In this document: piece after piece, positions 20,311 to 32,115 of the stretch | Layout of the letters: the number at the start of each line of letters is the position of its first letter | Position numbering within the stretch: the stretch's first letter is position 1 | Assembly: GCF_037126465.1 (NCBI RefSeq) | Contig: NC_088203.1 | Span: 88,784,668-88,848,667, forward strand | DNA: 64,000 nt | Reading direction: 5' to 3' | DNA from: Ornithodoros turicata | Taxonomy: Eukaryota > Arthropoda > Arachnida > Ixodida > Argasidae | Made by a program: the position numbers and the translations under genes | Notes under the pieces: generated by a model | Database searches by the model: none | What the model was told of the DNA's origin: nothing | What the model saw: the letters and a program-made list of their open reading frames with translations, nothing else

Positions 20311-23300
20311 TGAAAGCCCACATCCAGCTCTCCCCAAAATACACCTTCATTCTCTCAGTTCGGTACAGTACCATGTCAAAAAAATAGGTAATTCATTCCG
20401 AAACACACATGGGCGCAGCCATTTTTATGACGTAATTGCGCCCGAACGGGCATTGTGACGTGTACGCGCCTTCGTACTTGTCAGTGGATTTCAGCTACGG
20501 CTTCTCGCGGCTTCACGTCTCTGTGCTTGAAGATGGCGGACAGCCGGGTTCCACCGTTCCGCGATAAGTAAACAGTGCAGCAGCTGCGAACTCATTCGCG
20601 AACCAACCTCTGTGCGATGTTGTGACTGGAATTCGTCGTTTGTGTTTTGTGAGCACGTACAATTTGTATCAAGTCGCGTCTGCGTTAGCCCCTTTACAGC
20701 ACTTGCCCATTGTAGAGGCTGACGTTTCGACAGCCGTGTCAGCAAGAAAGTGCCGACAGCGTTTTATTACTGCAGGAAAATTTTGCTATGTATTTGAGAA
20801 ACCGCATACTGCTATGGGACAAGTTTTACGTACGATTTATCAATGTGCAACAGCGTCGACGATGGTATGTAACGACGAAAGACGTAAAACGAAATACAAA
20901 TCACATTTTAAACTTTTTGTGAGATTCTGTGTATTTTCCAGAAGCTTTCTTTGAATCACGCACTCCCATGTCACGCTGCGTTGTGTGGTACGCTACAAGC
21001 TACTGCATTTTATGTCTAACATCTGGATATTGTTTGTAATGAACACCGTCGCACAAAAACATGCACACGGAACCTCCAGTAGCCATGTGGTTGCACACTA
21101 TGCAGACGCAAAAGAAGTACCAGAGCACATATTGCCACTTAGAAATGTGGTGTCTGAAGAGTTAGGGCATAGCATAGATCCTAGAAATCAGGTGCACCGT
21201 ATCCTTCTGTAGAGTGCTCTTTCAATTCACAACTCAGCCCATGGGGTGTAAAAGTATTAAAGGCAGTTATGTGACTTGTCGTCGTGGGTGACATCACTCG
21301 CCAGTCTCGGGATTAATTCCGTGCTCAGGAATTATTGTACAAAGCACTTTGTATGTAGGACGTGATAAGCAATATGTAAGTTGCAACCTTGTCTGCAGCA
21401 TTCTCGATTGCCTCTTACCTTTACAGTTCGAGACACGTTATCAAACCATTTGCAAAGGGCACTCTTACAGGGGCCGTGTAACTTGAGTTTTTAGTATAAA
21501 ATTTATAAAAATATAAGTATACAATATGTAATATGAAATTTATATAAAATCAAAAATAACATTTATAGAAAGAATTTATAAAAAATAAATAAAAAGGCTT
21601 CATGGAAGCAATCCGTTAGCATACCCATTGCACATGAAGCACAATTATATATGCTTGGACATCATCTAATTAATCTTCTGAACCATATGTGTGGCTGCAT
21701 ACAAAATGTTTTATGCGCATCCTCTACCTTCCTATTCCTACATGTGCACACGAATAACAGTGCATATATGTGAAGTGGCAAAAAGCAACACTAGACTCTA
21801 CCATCATTGTGCCCCTTTAACTTTTCCACATTTATGTCTGGTGAACAGGGAATATCTCACTAGAAAAGAAGACATTTGTGCATTGTTTGGCAAGCAAATA
21901 AATATATTTATTTACATTTTCCATAAATCAACAATGTTGTGACCTGGTGCAAATATTAATGTCAACAAGTAAAGTACTTACAAATTATTCCAATGTGCTC
22001 AAATGCAGATATGACAATTCTGTTTTTGTACCTCAGCACAGTACAGTTTCAAAATTAACAAACTGCACAGCATCAGCAATATCTGAAGAGGGGAATCACA
22101 TAAAGCTCCAATAATAGACTGTGCAAACAAAGCTAAAAAAAAACAAAGTACTTAAGAAAAATCTGATTAATCGGTTGCCGTTGTGATATGTACTACTATG
22201 CACAATACACGAATGGAACATGTTACCTCATTGCATTGCCTCCATGTGAGCACTAGAACAGGCAGCTTTTTAGGTCGCTCTTTCCGTGTTTTTCTATTGT
22301 CTTTTTTTGTTTTCTGTTTTTGCATTAGCAAGCATGGCCATAGTGAATCACAAGCAACCAAGGACAGGATGAGACATCTACAATGCGACTGCTAGCTCTA
22401 AACTGATATATTTATTAGCAGACTCTGGAATATACACACATACGCTGCTAAGAAAATGACAATTTAACCAATAGAATAACAGACAAGAAAAAGGTTATAT
22501 ATCTTCCCCTCTCCTCATTCTATTTCACAGGCAGCCCTAGTATCATTCTGAGTGTGTCCGTGCGTTCCCTTTGAGATAACGTATCTCTGACAGAAGCAAA
22601 TCCAACAGTGGACTGCTTACGGATGCAACTATCTTTGATTTCTCTAACCACTTGTTATTTAACCGCTGCCTTGAGCTGTGTGTTCTGGAAATTTAGGCAG
22701 CATCCAGAGTCCCTGCAATGTGTTGCCATGTTTCTCGAGGGCCTGTGTTTCACTATGGCTCTCAGATACAAACTACCCCATTTCAACACAGTAGAAAACA
22801 CAGATTTGTAAATAGCATCTGTTGATTGCACTGTACATACCCCCCACATAAAGGATCATAGTGGATACTACATCTTGTGCGATAATGTCAGAAACACAAA
22901 AAATATAGATTTTAAACCACTCTTACGTCATAGTAGTAGTATTTGTGTGAAGCTGCGCAATTCCTGTCCTGCAAATAATTTAAACCATATGTTTCATCTG
23001 CCAGCGTGATGATCCCCTGAAAAGCAATTCACACTTGGCGGGAACTACCGGTTCTGAAACCTATCCCTGACATGTGTAGCCATCAGGGAGGAAACCCAAG
23101 GGCTGCGGTGGAAAAGACAAACACACACGGGCTATGTTCTCTCTGTGTATCAGCTGCTCTGGCTAGGTTTCTATTCACGCCTGTATCAGTAATGCATGAA
23201 GACCACTGCTAAGTTGTGTTGAGAAACACCACTTTATGTTTGCCATGTCTAAATGAAACGTACCTGACCTGATCCAAATTAACCGTTCTGAGTCTGGAAC

Positions 23301-23429
23301 ACACAAAGAAAAAAACAACACACGCCACAACATTAACAGATAGCAAATGAGCTGTAGCGAGCTCCACCTTGGGACAAAGTCAACAAGTAATTCACCAAAA
23401 GTCAATGAGCGCCTGAAATGTAACATCGC
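20311..23429. other. AT-rich stretch without supported genes
   Basis: The tract 21480-21600 is very AT-rich with AATAAA-like words. Plus-strand ORFs at 20622-20954 and 20985-21212 have no recognisable domain. It may be intronic or 3' sequence of the minus-strand unit at 25 kb, but no exon in it could be argued. Confidence 0.3.
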
Positions 23430-23859
23430 CAGTGGCGTAGCCCGACCTCAAAGGTAGGGGGGGGGGGGGGGGTGCTCGATACGAAAACTCCCCCCCCCCC
23501 CCGCTGATCCTGTGTCGACAACACACACATACTTGTGCACACTTCAAACTGAGGATTAAAAAAGGGAACGAAAATAGTTGATTTAGACGTTCACAGTACG
23601 ATTACATGTATAGGCTGTCATGACCAATGAAGTGGTGTCACGAGATTGGAAGTATTTTGAAAAGCTCATACTTTGAAAACCATTCAAGAATGCTTCTTAG
23701 ATAGACGCCATGAACTGCAAGAACTTTCACGATAGTCACACTGGTCCCCCCCCATATATTATGTTCTCGGATTTGCACGATTTGTGTGGGTCGGTCCGTG
23801 GCAGGTAGGGGGGGCTCGAGACCCCCTAGCCCCCTCGTGGCTACACCACTGAACATCTC
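23422..23859. mobile_element. hAT-like non-autonomous element, poly-G/C ends
   Basis: The element proper is 23430-23851 (422 bp). It starts CAGTGGCGTAGCC and ends with the reverse complement of CAGTGGTGTAGCC. It is flanked by AACATCGC and AACATCTC (7 of 8). Long G and C runs lie just inside the left end (about 23456-23502), and GGGGG/CCCCC blocks at the right. The 8-bp duplication and CAGTGG ends place it in hAT. It has no coding capacity. Confidence 0.85.
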
Positions 23860-24146
23860 TGACTGCTAGCAGGATGGCCCACGTTCAATTCCTGGTGCTA
23901 GCACTGACTGGCTTTTTCATGAATTATTTGTTGGAAGTTTCGATGTGCTTGAGAACCATTCGTCAACCATTGTATCCTCATGAGGTGATGAGGGTTTGTC
24001 ATCCCAAAGAGACTCCCTTTCTGGCATGTGTCCTTATGGATGCTCATCACTGCAGAAAAAAAGAAAGAAAGAAAGGAAAAGCATTTAATGACAAGAAATG
24101 GATAGTCGCATTTACTGCATAATGATTATGCACAACAGAAAGAATA

Positions 24147-24424
24147 CTTTTGCACAGAAGGCTGTACTTCTTGATGTCTAACATCAAGTTACAAAATTCC
24201 AGAATATATGACATGTTGTAAGGTAGAGAATAAGTAGAGTTATTGAGCTGTCGAGTTGAGTTGAGGGGGCAGTCGTACCCCCTTTTTATTTTATTATATA
24301 TGATTATATAATTATCTTTATGTCTGTACCACCCCTCGCTCTCTACATTACAACATGTTTTATGTATTCTGGGATTTTGTAACTTCATGTCAGACATTGA
24401 CAAGAGCAGCCTTGTGCATGAAAG
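24147..24424. repeat. Fold-back repeat, about 90-bp arms
   Basis: The left arm (24147-24236) and right arm (24335-24424) are inverted copies at about 75-85% by eye. They share AGTTACAAAAT, CCAGAATA and ACATGTTGTAA. The centre holds GGGGGCAGTCGTACCCCC and a TATA-rich spacer. It could be a fold-back transposon or MITE. Confidence 0.65.
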
Positions 24425-25046
24425 TCTCGTCTCATTAAAATTTAGATGCTCTCAACAGTCTTCTTTCTGTTGTGAATCTCTATCGCAGCATACCTGCACA
24501 TTGCTGTTCTACGTACTGTGACTTTGCGGTAAGAGTATGGACTTTGGGTAAAAAGACTACACAGCACTGCTCAGGTATTTTTGCCTATCGAACAGTATGT
24601 ATGTATTCAGTATGCACACAGTATTTGTGCACCGGACCCACTAAAAATGTAGCGAATGTGGCATTGCCCACGGTAATGCACCAAGTTGAACATAATTATT
24701 GTAGAATCCAGGTATTTTAGCTTACATGTCAAGCCAGTACCACACCAGTATCCAGTGTGAAGTTGTGACAAATAAATAGCTTCCATTTTTCTTAGCTCTC
24801 AGAAAACAGACAGTGAATTAATAAGAGTAGACAATGTTAACATGAATTCTGGGCTATTCTTCAGTTGAAGATTCACAGATAGTAAAGGCACCTTCCTCAA
24901 TGGACGTTCATGACACTGAAAATTCTAAAATGTTATCAGAGGCGACATCAGCTTCGGTGTGTCAAAGGATTGTATGTCCAACAGTAATCCAACTAACAGT
25001 AACAAAAATGTGCAAAAGACAAATTAACTGAACTAATGTAACGTAC

Positions 25047-25900
25047 CTTCTATATCAGACAGTAAAGCTTGTAACACCCCATCCACAGGAACCAGTGTCC
25101 AGACACAAAAGTGCTTGAACTGGGAGATAGCAGCTAATCGGAATGGCGATCTTTGTTTTCCACCCTGGAAGCACAGGTTGTAACTTTGAGGGCAGATTTA
25201 AAAGTGGTGTCAAAATGTCTGCATGCGAGTGCACATGAAAAGTTGAACATAGATGAATACTCAAATTATAACATCACATTGTCATACCTGTTGGTGGAGG
25301 TGGACTGCAACTAACGTGTCAGCAATTTCTTCATGACCAGATGCAAGCCAGATCATGCTTCATTTCCGCCTTCAGCGTGCACCTGTGATAATTCAGAAGT
25401 TAGATTATCAATAGTACTATTGTGTTGTTAATCGTGGTTATATCAGAGTAAGCGCAGTAGGACAGCTGCACAATCGATTCATTACGCTTGCTATTTTTTA
25501 TATCTGAACCTCGACTTACCATTTTTTGCTCTCGTTTTTTGCCTTGATCCTCCGTGGCACGTTCAAAATGTTATGCGTCGGGCACCTCAGATTTTCATCA
25601 GACGATTTCGTGCCGAGATTCCAAATTGCCTCTGGAGTCGCGCGTAACCTATGATAACATTCGTGGACGAAATCCTTGCAGTGGAAATTAGCAGGCACCA
25701 CTGTCAGCCAAGAGCTTCGCACTGCTTGGTCTTTTGGCAGCTTATAATAGGTAACACTTGAATGCACCGATGAATTGTTCTAACAGCGTAGCACTCTCGC
25801 ATCTTCGACAACTTCGCCGTGGCATATTTACGATTCATATCGCTCCAGCCCATAAAAGGCAAGGTCAGAACAAGGAAGTGCACTTTCCCAACGACGCTGT
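25047..25900 (-). other. Candidate multi-exon transcription unit (minus)
   Basis: Three splice donors are well spaced on the minus strand: GTAAGT after 25520, GTATGA after 25288 and GTACGT after 25047. An acceptor (TTATCACAG) before 25382 defines a 95-bp internal exon. The first exon (to 25520) is open for about 80 codons with the block TYYKLPKDQAVRSSWL, reminiscent of a THAP domain (LPKD...R..W), but the expected N-terminal cysteines are out of frame after a stop. Joining the first two exons gives 17 more residues and a stop. It could be a small protein, a non-coding RNA or a decayed gene. No promoter or poly(A) site was fixed. Confidence 0.3.
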
Positions 25901-26099
25901 GCCAACAAAAAAACATTCACATGCTTTGTTTCCGGCTTAGCAACAACATAACAGCTGTTCGCTTATGTACGATCCACAGAGGAGGAAACGAAAGAAGCCA
26001 AGCAGCCAAGCCAAGAGTCCATGCCAAGCCAAAGACAGATAAACCGAGAGCAGTGACGTCGGTGCGCCCGTGCGCAGGGTTTGCCGACGGTCTGACGAC

Positions 26100-26270
26100 C
26101 GGGCGTGGGAACTAAAAAAACTGTTTTCTAAAAAACTACGAACAGTTGGAGCAAGATATTTCGCACACATATTCAGTGTTCGGTAATGAACACACAGCGC
26201 GAGTATCGCTCAGTTCTGCGGCACTTCAAAATCGGCATATCTGACCTTTAAACACACCTGCTAACACGCA
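26100..26270 (-). repeat. Second copy of the 20.2 kb repeat motif
   Basis: ATCGGCATATCTGACCTTTAA near 26232-26252 is the inverted counterpart of the block at 20260-20280. The matching region is short. Confidence 0.4.
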
Positions 26271-27419
26271 ATGTATACAGTTCGAATAAAAAAAGAATCC
26301 TGGATTTTATTTTCCGTAGTGTTGGAGTGCGCGTATGCTGTACGACTGATATCCTTTATGAATTCGTATTATTGGTTATTTCCGTAGCTGAAGATTCTTT
26401 TATGGCCTGGTGTTTCGCACATGCCGCCAGATAATTCCCAAAAGACAAAGGTATTGATTTGAATCTTTTTCTAATCAATCACATCTGCTTCAAAACGATA
26501 ATGGAAGGCTTTATAAAGAGCATAATGAACAACAAAGTATTCCTTTTCGCTATTAAAACTCACATAGGAAGTGCCAGTTCGGAAGATAAGGGGAAAGTGT
26601 AATTAATGGCGGTCCCCAATTAAAGGGATGATGAAGAAAATATCCGCGGTGGATCGATTCCGATTCAGCTCCGTTCGCCCCCTATTTCCTCGAAAATCCT
26701 TCGCAAGATAAACACATCTATTCAGACTCACGTGGACGTAATATGCTGCCGAAGGCAACGCACATGAAACAGATCTTGACGCTAATATTCTAGAGCAGGT
26801 TTCTGTTTCGATTTTGTTCTCCTCCCTACCTAACAAGCATGTAATGAATCGAGCTCGCTTATCTTCTACCGCGCTATCCGCTGCGAACGAGAGGCTTCGA
26901 CGATAGCTAGCAAAGAAAAATAGCGGTAACAGCTCTTGAAGTGTGTTCGTATTAAAAGAAATGTTTAACGTTTTGCGTTTATGCAGACCGTCGTCCCAGT
27001 AGTTTTATAGACTGTAATGCTATGAGCCCTGCCGGATCATAGCGAGCGAGCATAATGCACAAAGAAAAACGAACCTCTCAAATGATACGCATGTCACTCT
27101 GTCGCATAATTTGACAGCAGATATCACAACTAATAACTTTCAAAGATTTCGTGAAAGTCGGAACATCTTCGACGTAGTGAAATGAATTAGGAGGAAGACT
27201 GTGGGCCTGCATGTGTTACATCAGGCGCCGTATCTAAGCAAATTCTATACCTAGAGTCACTCAAGGATAGGCTTCGCTTGAGAGTAGCGAAAATGAGTCC
27301 CAAGGGCGAACAGGAGCGCCATCACGTACCAGCCATGACTGGCTTGTGGTATACGTGCGGATGTGTTCTCAAAGAGCTCCAGTAAATATAGGGTTAGGTC
27401 AGGCGCTCATAACGATTCA
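26271..27419. other. No recognisable feature
   Basis: Nothing recognised. Confidence 0.4.
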
Positions 27420-27865
27420 GGCGGGTATAACAACAACTTTATTTTACGATGATGAATGGGGAGTTTCATCGCCACGGGCGATACTCTACCCCATTGCTGG
27501 TGGCGATGTGGGCAACTAAATAATGAGCCCCTTCACAATAAGGATCGAAGTCCTATTGTGTCCATAAAGGTCAAAAGAGCTTTGAGCGCAGCGCGTGGTG
27601 GGCTGGATTCGGTCAGGGACCATGCAATTTTGATAGAGAGAAGGCGGCGAGACGCCAGCTGACTAAGGGACCCGGAGAGTGCGGTGGAAGGTTGGTAGTG
27701 TTGGCAATGAAGAAGATGTGCTCCAGATCCTATAGAGCACCGCAGTGACAGCATCTGGGAGAGAAAACTTTTCTCAAGCGGTGACGCCGCTGAGCTGTAA
27801 AAGCCACACCGAGCTCCCACCCGCAGTACCCAGTACCTACTCGAGCACCCGCAGGTGGGTTATAA
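27420..27865 (-). mobile_element. LINE family A, 5'-truncated, with TSD
   Basis: The insert (27431-27853) runs on the minus strand from a C-terminal ORF part (frame 27533-27820, ending MDTIGLRSLL) through the family 3' UTR to a short (GTT)n tail. The UTR carries the GGCGATGAAACTCCCCATTC-like block shared by five copies. The flanks GGCGGGTATAA (27420-27430) and GGTGGGTTATAA (27854-27865) look like a target duplication with two changes. The copy lacks reverse transcriptase and RNase H. Confidence 0.8.
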
Positions 27866-27899
27866 TAATACTGGTCGTTAGTAATAACTGCGTTATAAG

Positions 27900-28360
27900 T
27901 GATAATGGGGGGGGGGGGGATATGTTTGATAGAGTGAAAGAAAAAAAGAAAAAAAAAGAAAAAGGAAATGTCAGCCAGGCTATAGCCAGCTTGCTTTTCC
28001 GAAGAAGAAGCTGAAAAATAAACAAAAAGAAACAAACTGAAAGTAAACAAAAAAGAAAGAAAGGAAAGGAAAAAACGAAAGAAGAACAGGCACACAGTGC
28101 AGTGCAGTACAGGCGCGAAAAAACGTCCCAAGAATGTCTAGTCAGACTGCAGACGTAAGGCCCGAGTCTTTCAAGAAGCGGAGCAGGTGACGGCCCACTG
28201 ACGGTGTTGTGGTGACGGCCCACTGAGTTGGCCGACGGACGGGACCAAGGAGGGTGGCCATGGACAATGTGTTGCAGCCGAGCTGTATTAGATGGCGATG
28301 GAGGGCTTGCCATTGGGGAATGTGCTGCTGGCAGTGCAGCGATAATGGCCTCACGACGGC
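27900..28360 (-). mobile_element. LINE family B, C-terminus plus CCCC-ended 3' UTR
   Basis: On the minus strand a frame (28354-28142) ends MATLLGPVRRP...LLRFLKDSGLTSAV, resembling the C-terminus of RNase H-bearing LINE ORF2 proteins (compare LLSFLRATGL at 15.27 kb). The 3' UTR contains GGCTGACATTTCC and ends ATATCCCCCCC (poly-G at 27907-27919 on plus). The same UTR end recurs at 36.3, 54.2 and 57.1 kb. The long purine/pyrimidine tract 27925-28090 lies inside it. Confidence 0.65.
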
Positions 28361-29197
28361 CTCAATGTAGACATATTATAGTCAAAGGTACCATTATTGC
28401 CTTACGCGTCTGGGGAGCCACATGTCTTTAGACAAAGGATAAAAAACCAATCAGGAAGAGAAGAACGTCTCCGAAGATTTGTGTGGGCGACTGTTGTGCT
28501 TCGTTTGCAGAGAAAATCCAGGATCATTTCATTTCTTCCTCGAAACCAACGAGGCAACCAACCGTGAACAATCGATATGCCAAGAGGAACGCTGGGTGCA
28601 TGTTTCGATCAATGCGTCTTCTTCCACGGTCTCCACTTGGCTGGCTCAATTAAGGCGGCTTCTCTGGACTTTACGCCTAATGGGGATGTGTTCGACGGAA
28701 TTTTCCGGGGACACGGAATTGTTCTCGCCCTTGTACGCAATATTGGAGATCGTTGCTGCGTTCGGACTGCCGCTTTCGCTCCGAGAGTTCAATAATGAAG
28801 TTTCTTTCCCGTACAATCTTTCTCGGATGCTTTTCTTGAAGCGTTGTAATCAACGGCGGTCCCTTTTCTTTCATGTTCGGGGTCTACAAACGATTTTTGA
28901 GAGATATGAAACGCATGAGTGATGTATGTCATCACAGAAGCCAGTCACAAAAACCTGAGAACCATAGCGCGTACTTTATACTGCATTGAGCGGCCCTGTT
29001 CTAAGTTATGGCGACGCGTTGCAATATTATCGAATAAAACATCGCTTAGGTGATGCATGACGGGGTAGTTGGCGTTGGATGATATCGTTGAGATGCAGCC
29101 AAAAGGCACGGACAGAGATTAGACAAGTAGCGCAGAGAACATAACTTATGCAAACTCGCAGCTGAGCATTTGACATGTGAAAACATGGAATATTACA
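28361..29197. other. No recognisable gene
   Basis: A 147-codon plus ORF (28479-28922) and an overlapping 72-codon ORF have no recognisable domain. I cannot support either as a gene. Confidence 0.3.
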
Positions 29198-29366
29198 GAG
29201 AGATAGGACTAATACAGAATTTTCCGTATCCGAATGCGAACCCAAGGAAGGTTCTGCGAATCTACGAATCTCGAATCTTTCGAATCCTTTCTTTAAAAAA
29301 AAAAGCAAAAAGTGTATAAGAAGCCAAGGAAAAAACAAACAAACAAAAAACACTTCTACTGAAAAG

Positions 29367-29387
29367 TTGGTTGGTTGGTTGGTTGGT
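29367..29387. repeat. (GGTT)5 microsatellite
   Basis: Five TTGG units in a row. Confidence 0.9.
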
Positions 29388-29452
29388 AAAATAACAAGGG
29401 GAGGTTGAATTCGCGCAAGCGAATTCTGCTACCCCAAAAAAAGAAAGACGGT

Positions 29453-29609
29453 ACACTCTTAAAAATGAACTTCACCACATAGCACGCTCCTAGCCAACCA
29501 TAATCTCCAATGATATCGTTATCTGCCCTGATTTGTTGAAAACGAGAGGCGTACACCTTTTTTGTGACAATTATGAACAGCATAAGTGTCACAAAAAAGG
29601 CGTACGCCC
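29453..29609. mobile_element. Hairpin-tailed repeat, copy 2
   Basis: It starts ACACTCTTAAAAATGAACTT, shares about 100 bp with 11908-12284, and ends in a hairpin (left arm about 29549-29570, right arm about 29585-29607). The hairpin sequence differs from copy 1 while the pairing is kept. It is non-coding. Confidence 0.75.
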
Positions 29610-30228
29610 AAAGCAGAAAAGAAAAAAAGAAAGGAAACGGTACGATTGCACCGCAAAAGTTCACCGGGGTGAGCGTCTCGACCGCGACCACGCAGGACCG
29701 AGCGCGCTGTTCACATCAAGGATCATAGTATTTTGAAAAGTATTTTGAGGCAGAATTTGGTATCTTTGTTTAATGAAAAACATTCACTTCCACTTGCAGG
29801 AGAAAACATACCCATATACTTCTTCTTATATGTAATTTATTCAACATGTTGTTCATCGGCTACAGGAAATACATAGATTCTCGAGTCTGAATTCTTTCCA
29901 CAGAACTAAGAAATGATCAAAAGTAAAATCATGTTACTTTTAAGTTTGTAATCTAAGGGCTCCTTCCTGAACTCTTTCAGTCCAAGCTGCCTGCGGCGTG
30001 CGCCGGCGGAACTTTATGATGTGATTTTTGAGCACCCCGGCACACGGAGGACAATTAGGCTTTCCACGGACTCCGGAGGCACCAATTTTAGAAAGAAAAA
30101 ACAAACAAACGTGGTTGGTGGATTCGAAAGATTCGATTCGCTGTTCTGGGCACTGGGATTCGGATTCCCGAATTTCTAATCCCTGCCTCGGACTCGAGGG
30201 TTCGCAGATTCAGTTGGCCCATCCCTAG

Positions 30229-31595
30229 AATATGTACACTTCGCCAGCCCTTTTCTGAAGGATTGAGACTCCCTGATTGGTACACACATAACCCAATCAG
30301 TTCAAACCCGCCCGACTAGGTTCCGACACGTGCACCCGCTGCATATCCACCCGAGCGTAGATAATCCACTTCCTCACAAGTCAACATATCCGGAGGTGCA
30401 CTGATACAGTTATCCTGGTAGGTCTTCAATGAAGTAGGCCTCCAAAATCTCCCTGACAAGCGGATCATCGCGCTTAGCCACAACCCACGTTTGGTCGAGG
30501 AGTGGGGCTTGCGTGTACGGTCACGGAAATGTACAGCCAAGTGTCCCCACGGAGTGCATTTCGTCGAGGCCGAATACTCCAAAAGTCCGATATTGATTGC
30601 CCACCAATTTTCCACCATCGTATATTCTCGTCGTTCAGGCATAGCGCGTCGTGTTGCATGCGTATTTCCAACAACGGTGCATTGATGATCCCTCAACTCG
30701 CATCTTCGTTATGTCTTCCTATACTACCTCAAACTATAAAATAAGGGAAACTGTCCTCACTTCGTACCTCATTATCCTAAACCTTGCTGAGTGCAACTTA
30801 ATATTAGGGATGTCAACGGGGTGTCGCAGAAGCCCCGTCTTTTTGACGACATTGATGGTTCACGCTTTACCAGCTACGCCAACATCCCAATATTTATTAA
30901 GGGGTTCTTGCGTTTGTTATTTGCCCTGCTCCTTTTTCCATACGTTTTTTTTATTCATACATATTGCCACGTCGTCTTCAGATCAGCGATCTTCATGCAG
31001 AGCCTTCGTATGGAGTTGATATCAGTTACCCAGTAGAGGGGGGGGGGGGCAGTCTCCCATCGCGATCGGAACTCTACATCGTAAATGCGGGAATAAATAA
31101 CTCTGGCACAGCTGGCAATGTGTTCGTGCGCGTCCTCCAGGAAAAAGCAATCAAGTGCAAATTTGTTGGGGCGCCGGCATCAGACTGATGTAGAATTCAT
31201 ATCATGGTGTGGAATGCGTCAAAAATGCGGCAGGAGCTCGCTATGGTCATGCGTGCTAACGGTCAGTGTCGGAATCAGTGAGCTCGACAGCTCTCACATT
31301 TCTCGCCTCGTTCTTGGTTTTATAAAAGTGAATTTGAGATACAAGTACGTCGCTGACACTGTTGTTTGTAGTACTTGCCCCCGAAGTCCAGGCTTTTTTC
31401 ATCGTGGAGTTTACGCCGTTAGTTGGTGTCGGTTTATCTGTTTTCTTGAAACTCAAGCAAACAGATCAAAAGGACAAAGTTTCAACAGAACCACTAAAAT
31501 GAAATTTTATTATTGTTCATCGTGCAGAAAAAAATCAATCTGGAAAAGAACATTGCACGAGGCAAGGAAGCTAATAACCGAGATACAATAAAACC
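30229..31595. other. No recognisable gene; G run
   Basis: A G run lies at about 31039-31048. Minus ORFs at 30316-30696 contain a WGH-containing segment slightly like a mariner DDE block, too weak to call. The plus ORF 31118-31591 (157 codons) has no domain I recognise. Confidence 0.3.
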
Positions 31596-32115
31596 ATGGG
31601 GGCGAACAGTGTGTCTGTAGCCGTGGAACAGCGATGCATAATTCAATTCATCAGCTCAGATTTTGGAAAGATTACATGCACAATATGGAAAACAAACGAA
31701 GTCTAGGGGAAGAGATTATGAATGGTGCAGATCGTTTTGCGAACAAACAAGCCCACACTCTTGCATCGTTTGGCGAAGGACAGGATATGGTGACGAATGA
31801 ACCACATGAACGCGTTCGTCCAACTGCAGTCACGCCAGTGAACGTCGCAGGCGCTGAGCAAGCATCCTCGAGAACCGGCGAGCAACAGTTCGCGACGTTG
31901 CAGCCAAGCGTAATATTAGTGCAGCCAGTGTGGGGACAATCATTCACGAGCACGCAAAGTCTGTGCAAGTTGCGTTCCCCGACACCTCACTTGTGACCAG
32001 AAGGGAGTGCGCATAGCAGTCTCTGAGCAGCTGTTGAACCGGTTTCAATCCGAGGGGGACGAATGTTTACATTGATCACATGCGATGACACGCTGTGGCG
32101 GCCTTAAGTACAAGA
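31596..32115 (+). pseudogene. Mariner-like transposase relic
   Basis: The ATG at 31596 opens SVSVAVEQRCIIQF, the start of a mariner-type helix-turn-helix. Further blocks appear in shifted frames: YEWCRSFCEQTSP, SILENRRATVRDVAAKRN (second helix-turn-helix), IHEHAK, LLNRFQSEGDE and ITCDDTLW, which corresponds to the first catalytic aspartate region (TCDETW) of mariner transposases. Several frameshifts and stops lie between the blocks, and the second half of the catalytic domain was not found. An old dead copy; the N-terminus recurs alone at 5788. Confidence 0.75.

Larger units (their letters stand above)
29198..30228. mobile_element. GAATC-saturated element with later insertions
   Basis: The left part (29198-29290) and right part (about 30118-30228) are rich in degenerate CGAATC/GATTCG words. 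The left begins near GAGATAGGAC and the right ends GGCCCATCCCTA, an approximate inverted pair. The flanks GAATATTACA and GAATATGTACA may be a duplication with one indel. A second copy at 40295-40535 is collinear without the 29.3-29.7 kb insertions. This shows that the (GGTT)n run and the hairpin-tailed repeat came later. Confidence 0.55.

Noticed and set aside
28479..28922. 147-codon plus ORF
   Set aside because: No recognisable domain and a competing overlapping ORF; likely chance.
30316..30696. Mariner DDE fragment on the minus strand
   Set aside because: A WGH-containing segment is vaguely similar, but no catalytic Asp pattern can be placed.
31118..31591. 157-codon plus ORF as a gene
   Set aside because: No domain recognised; adjacent to transposon relics.
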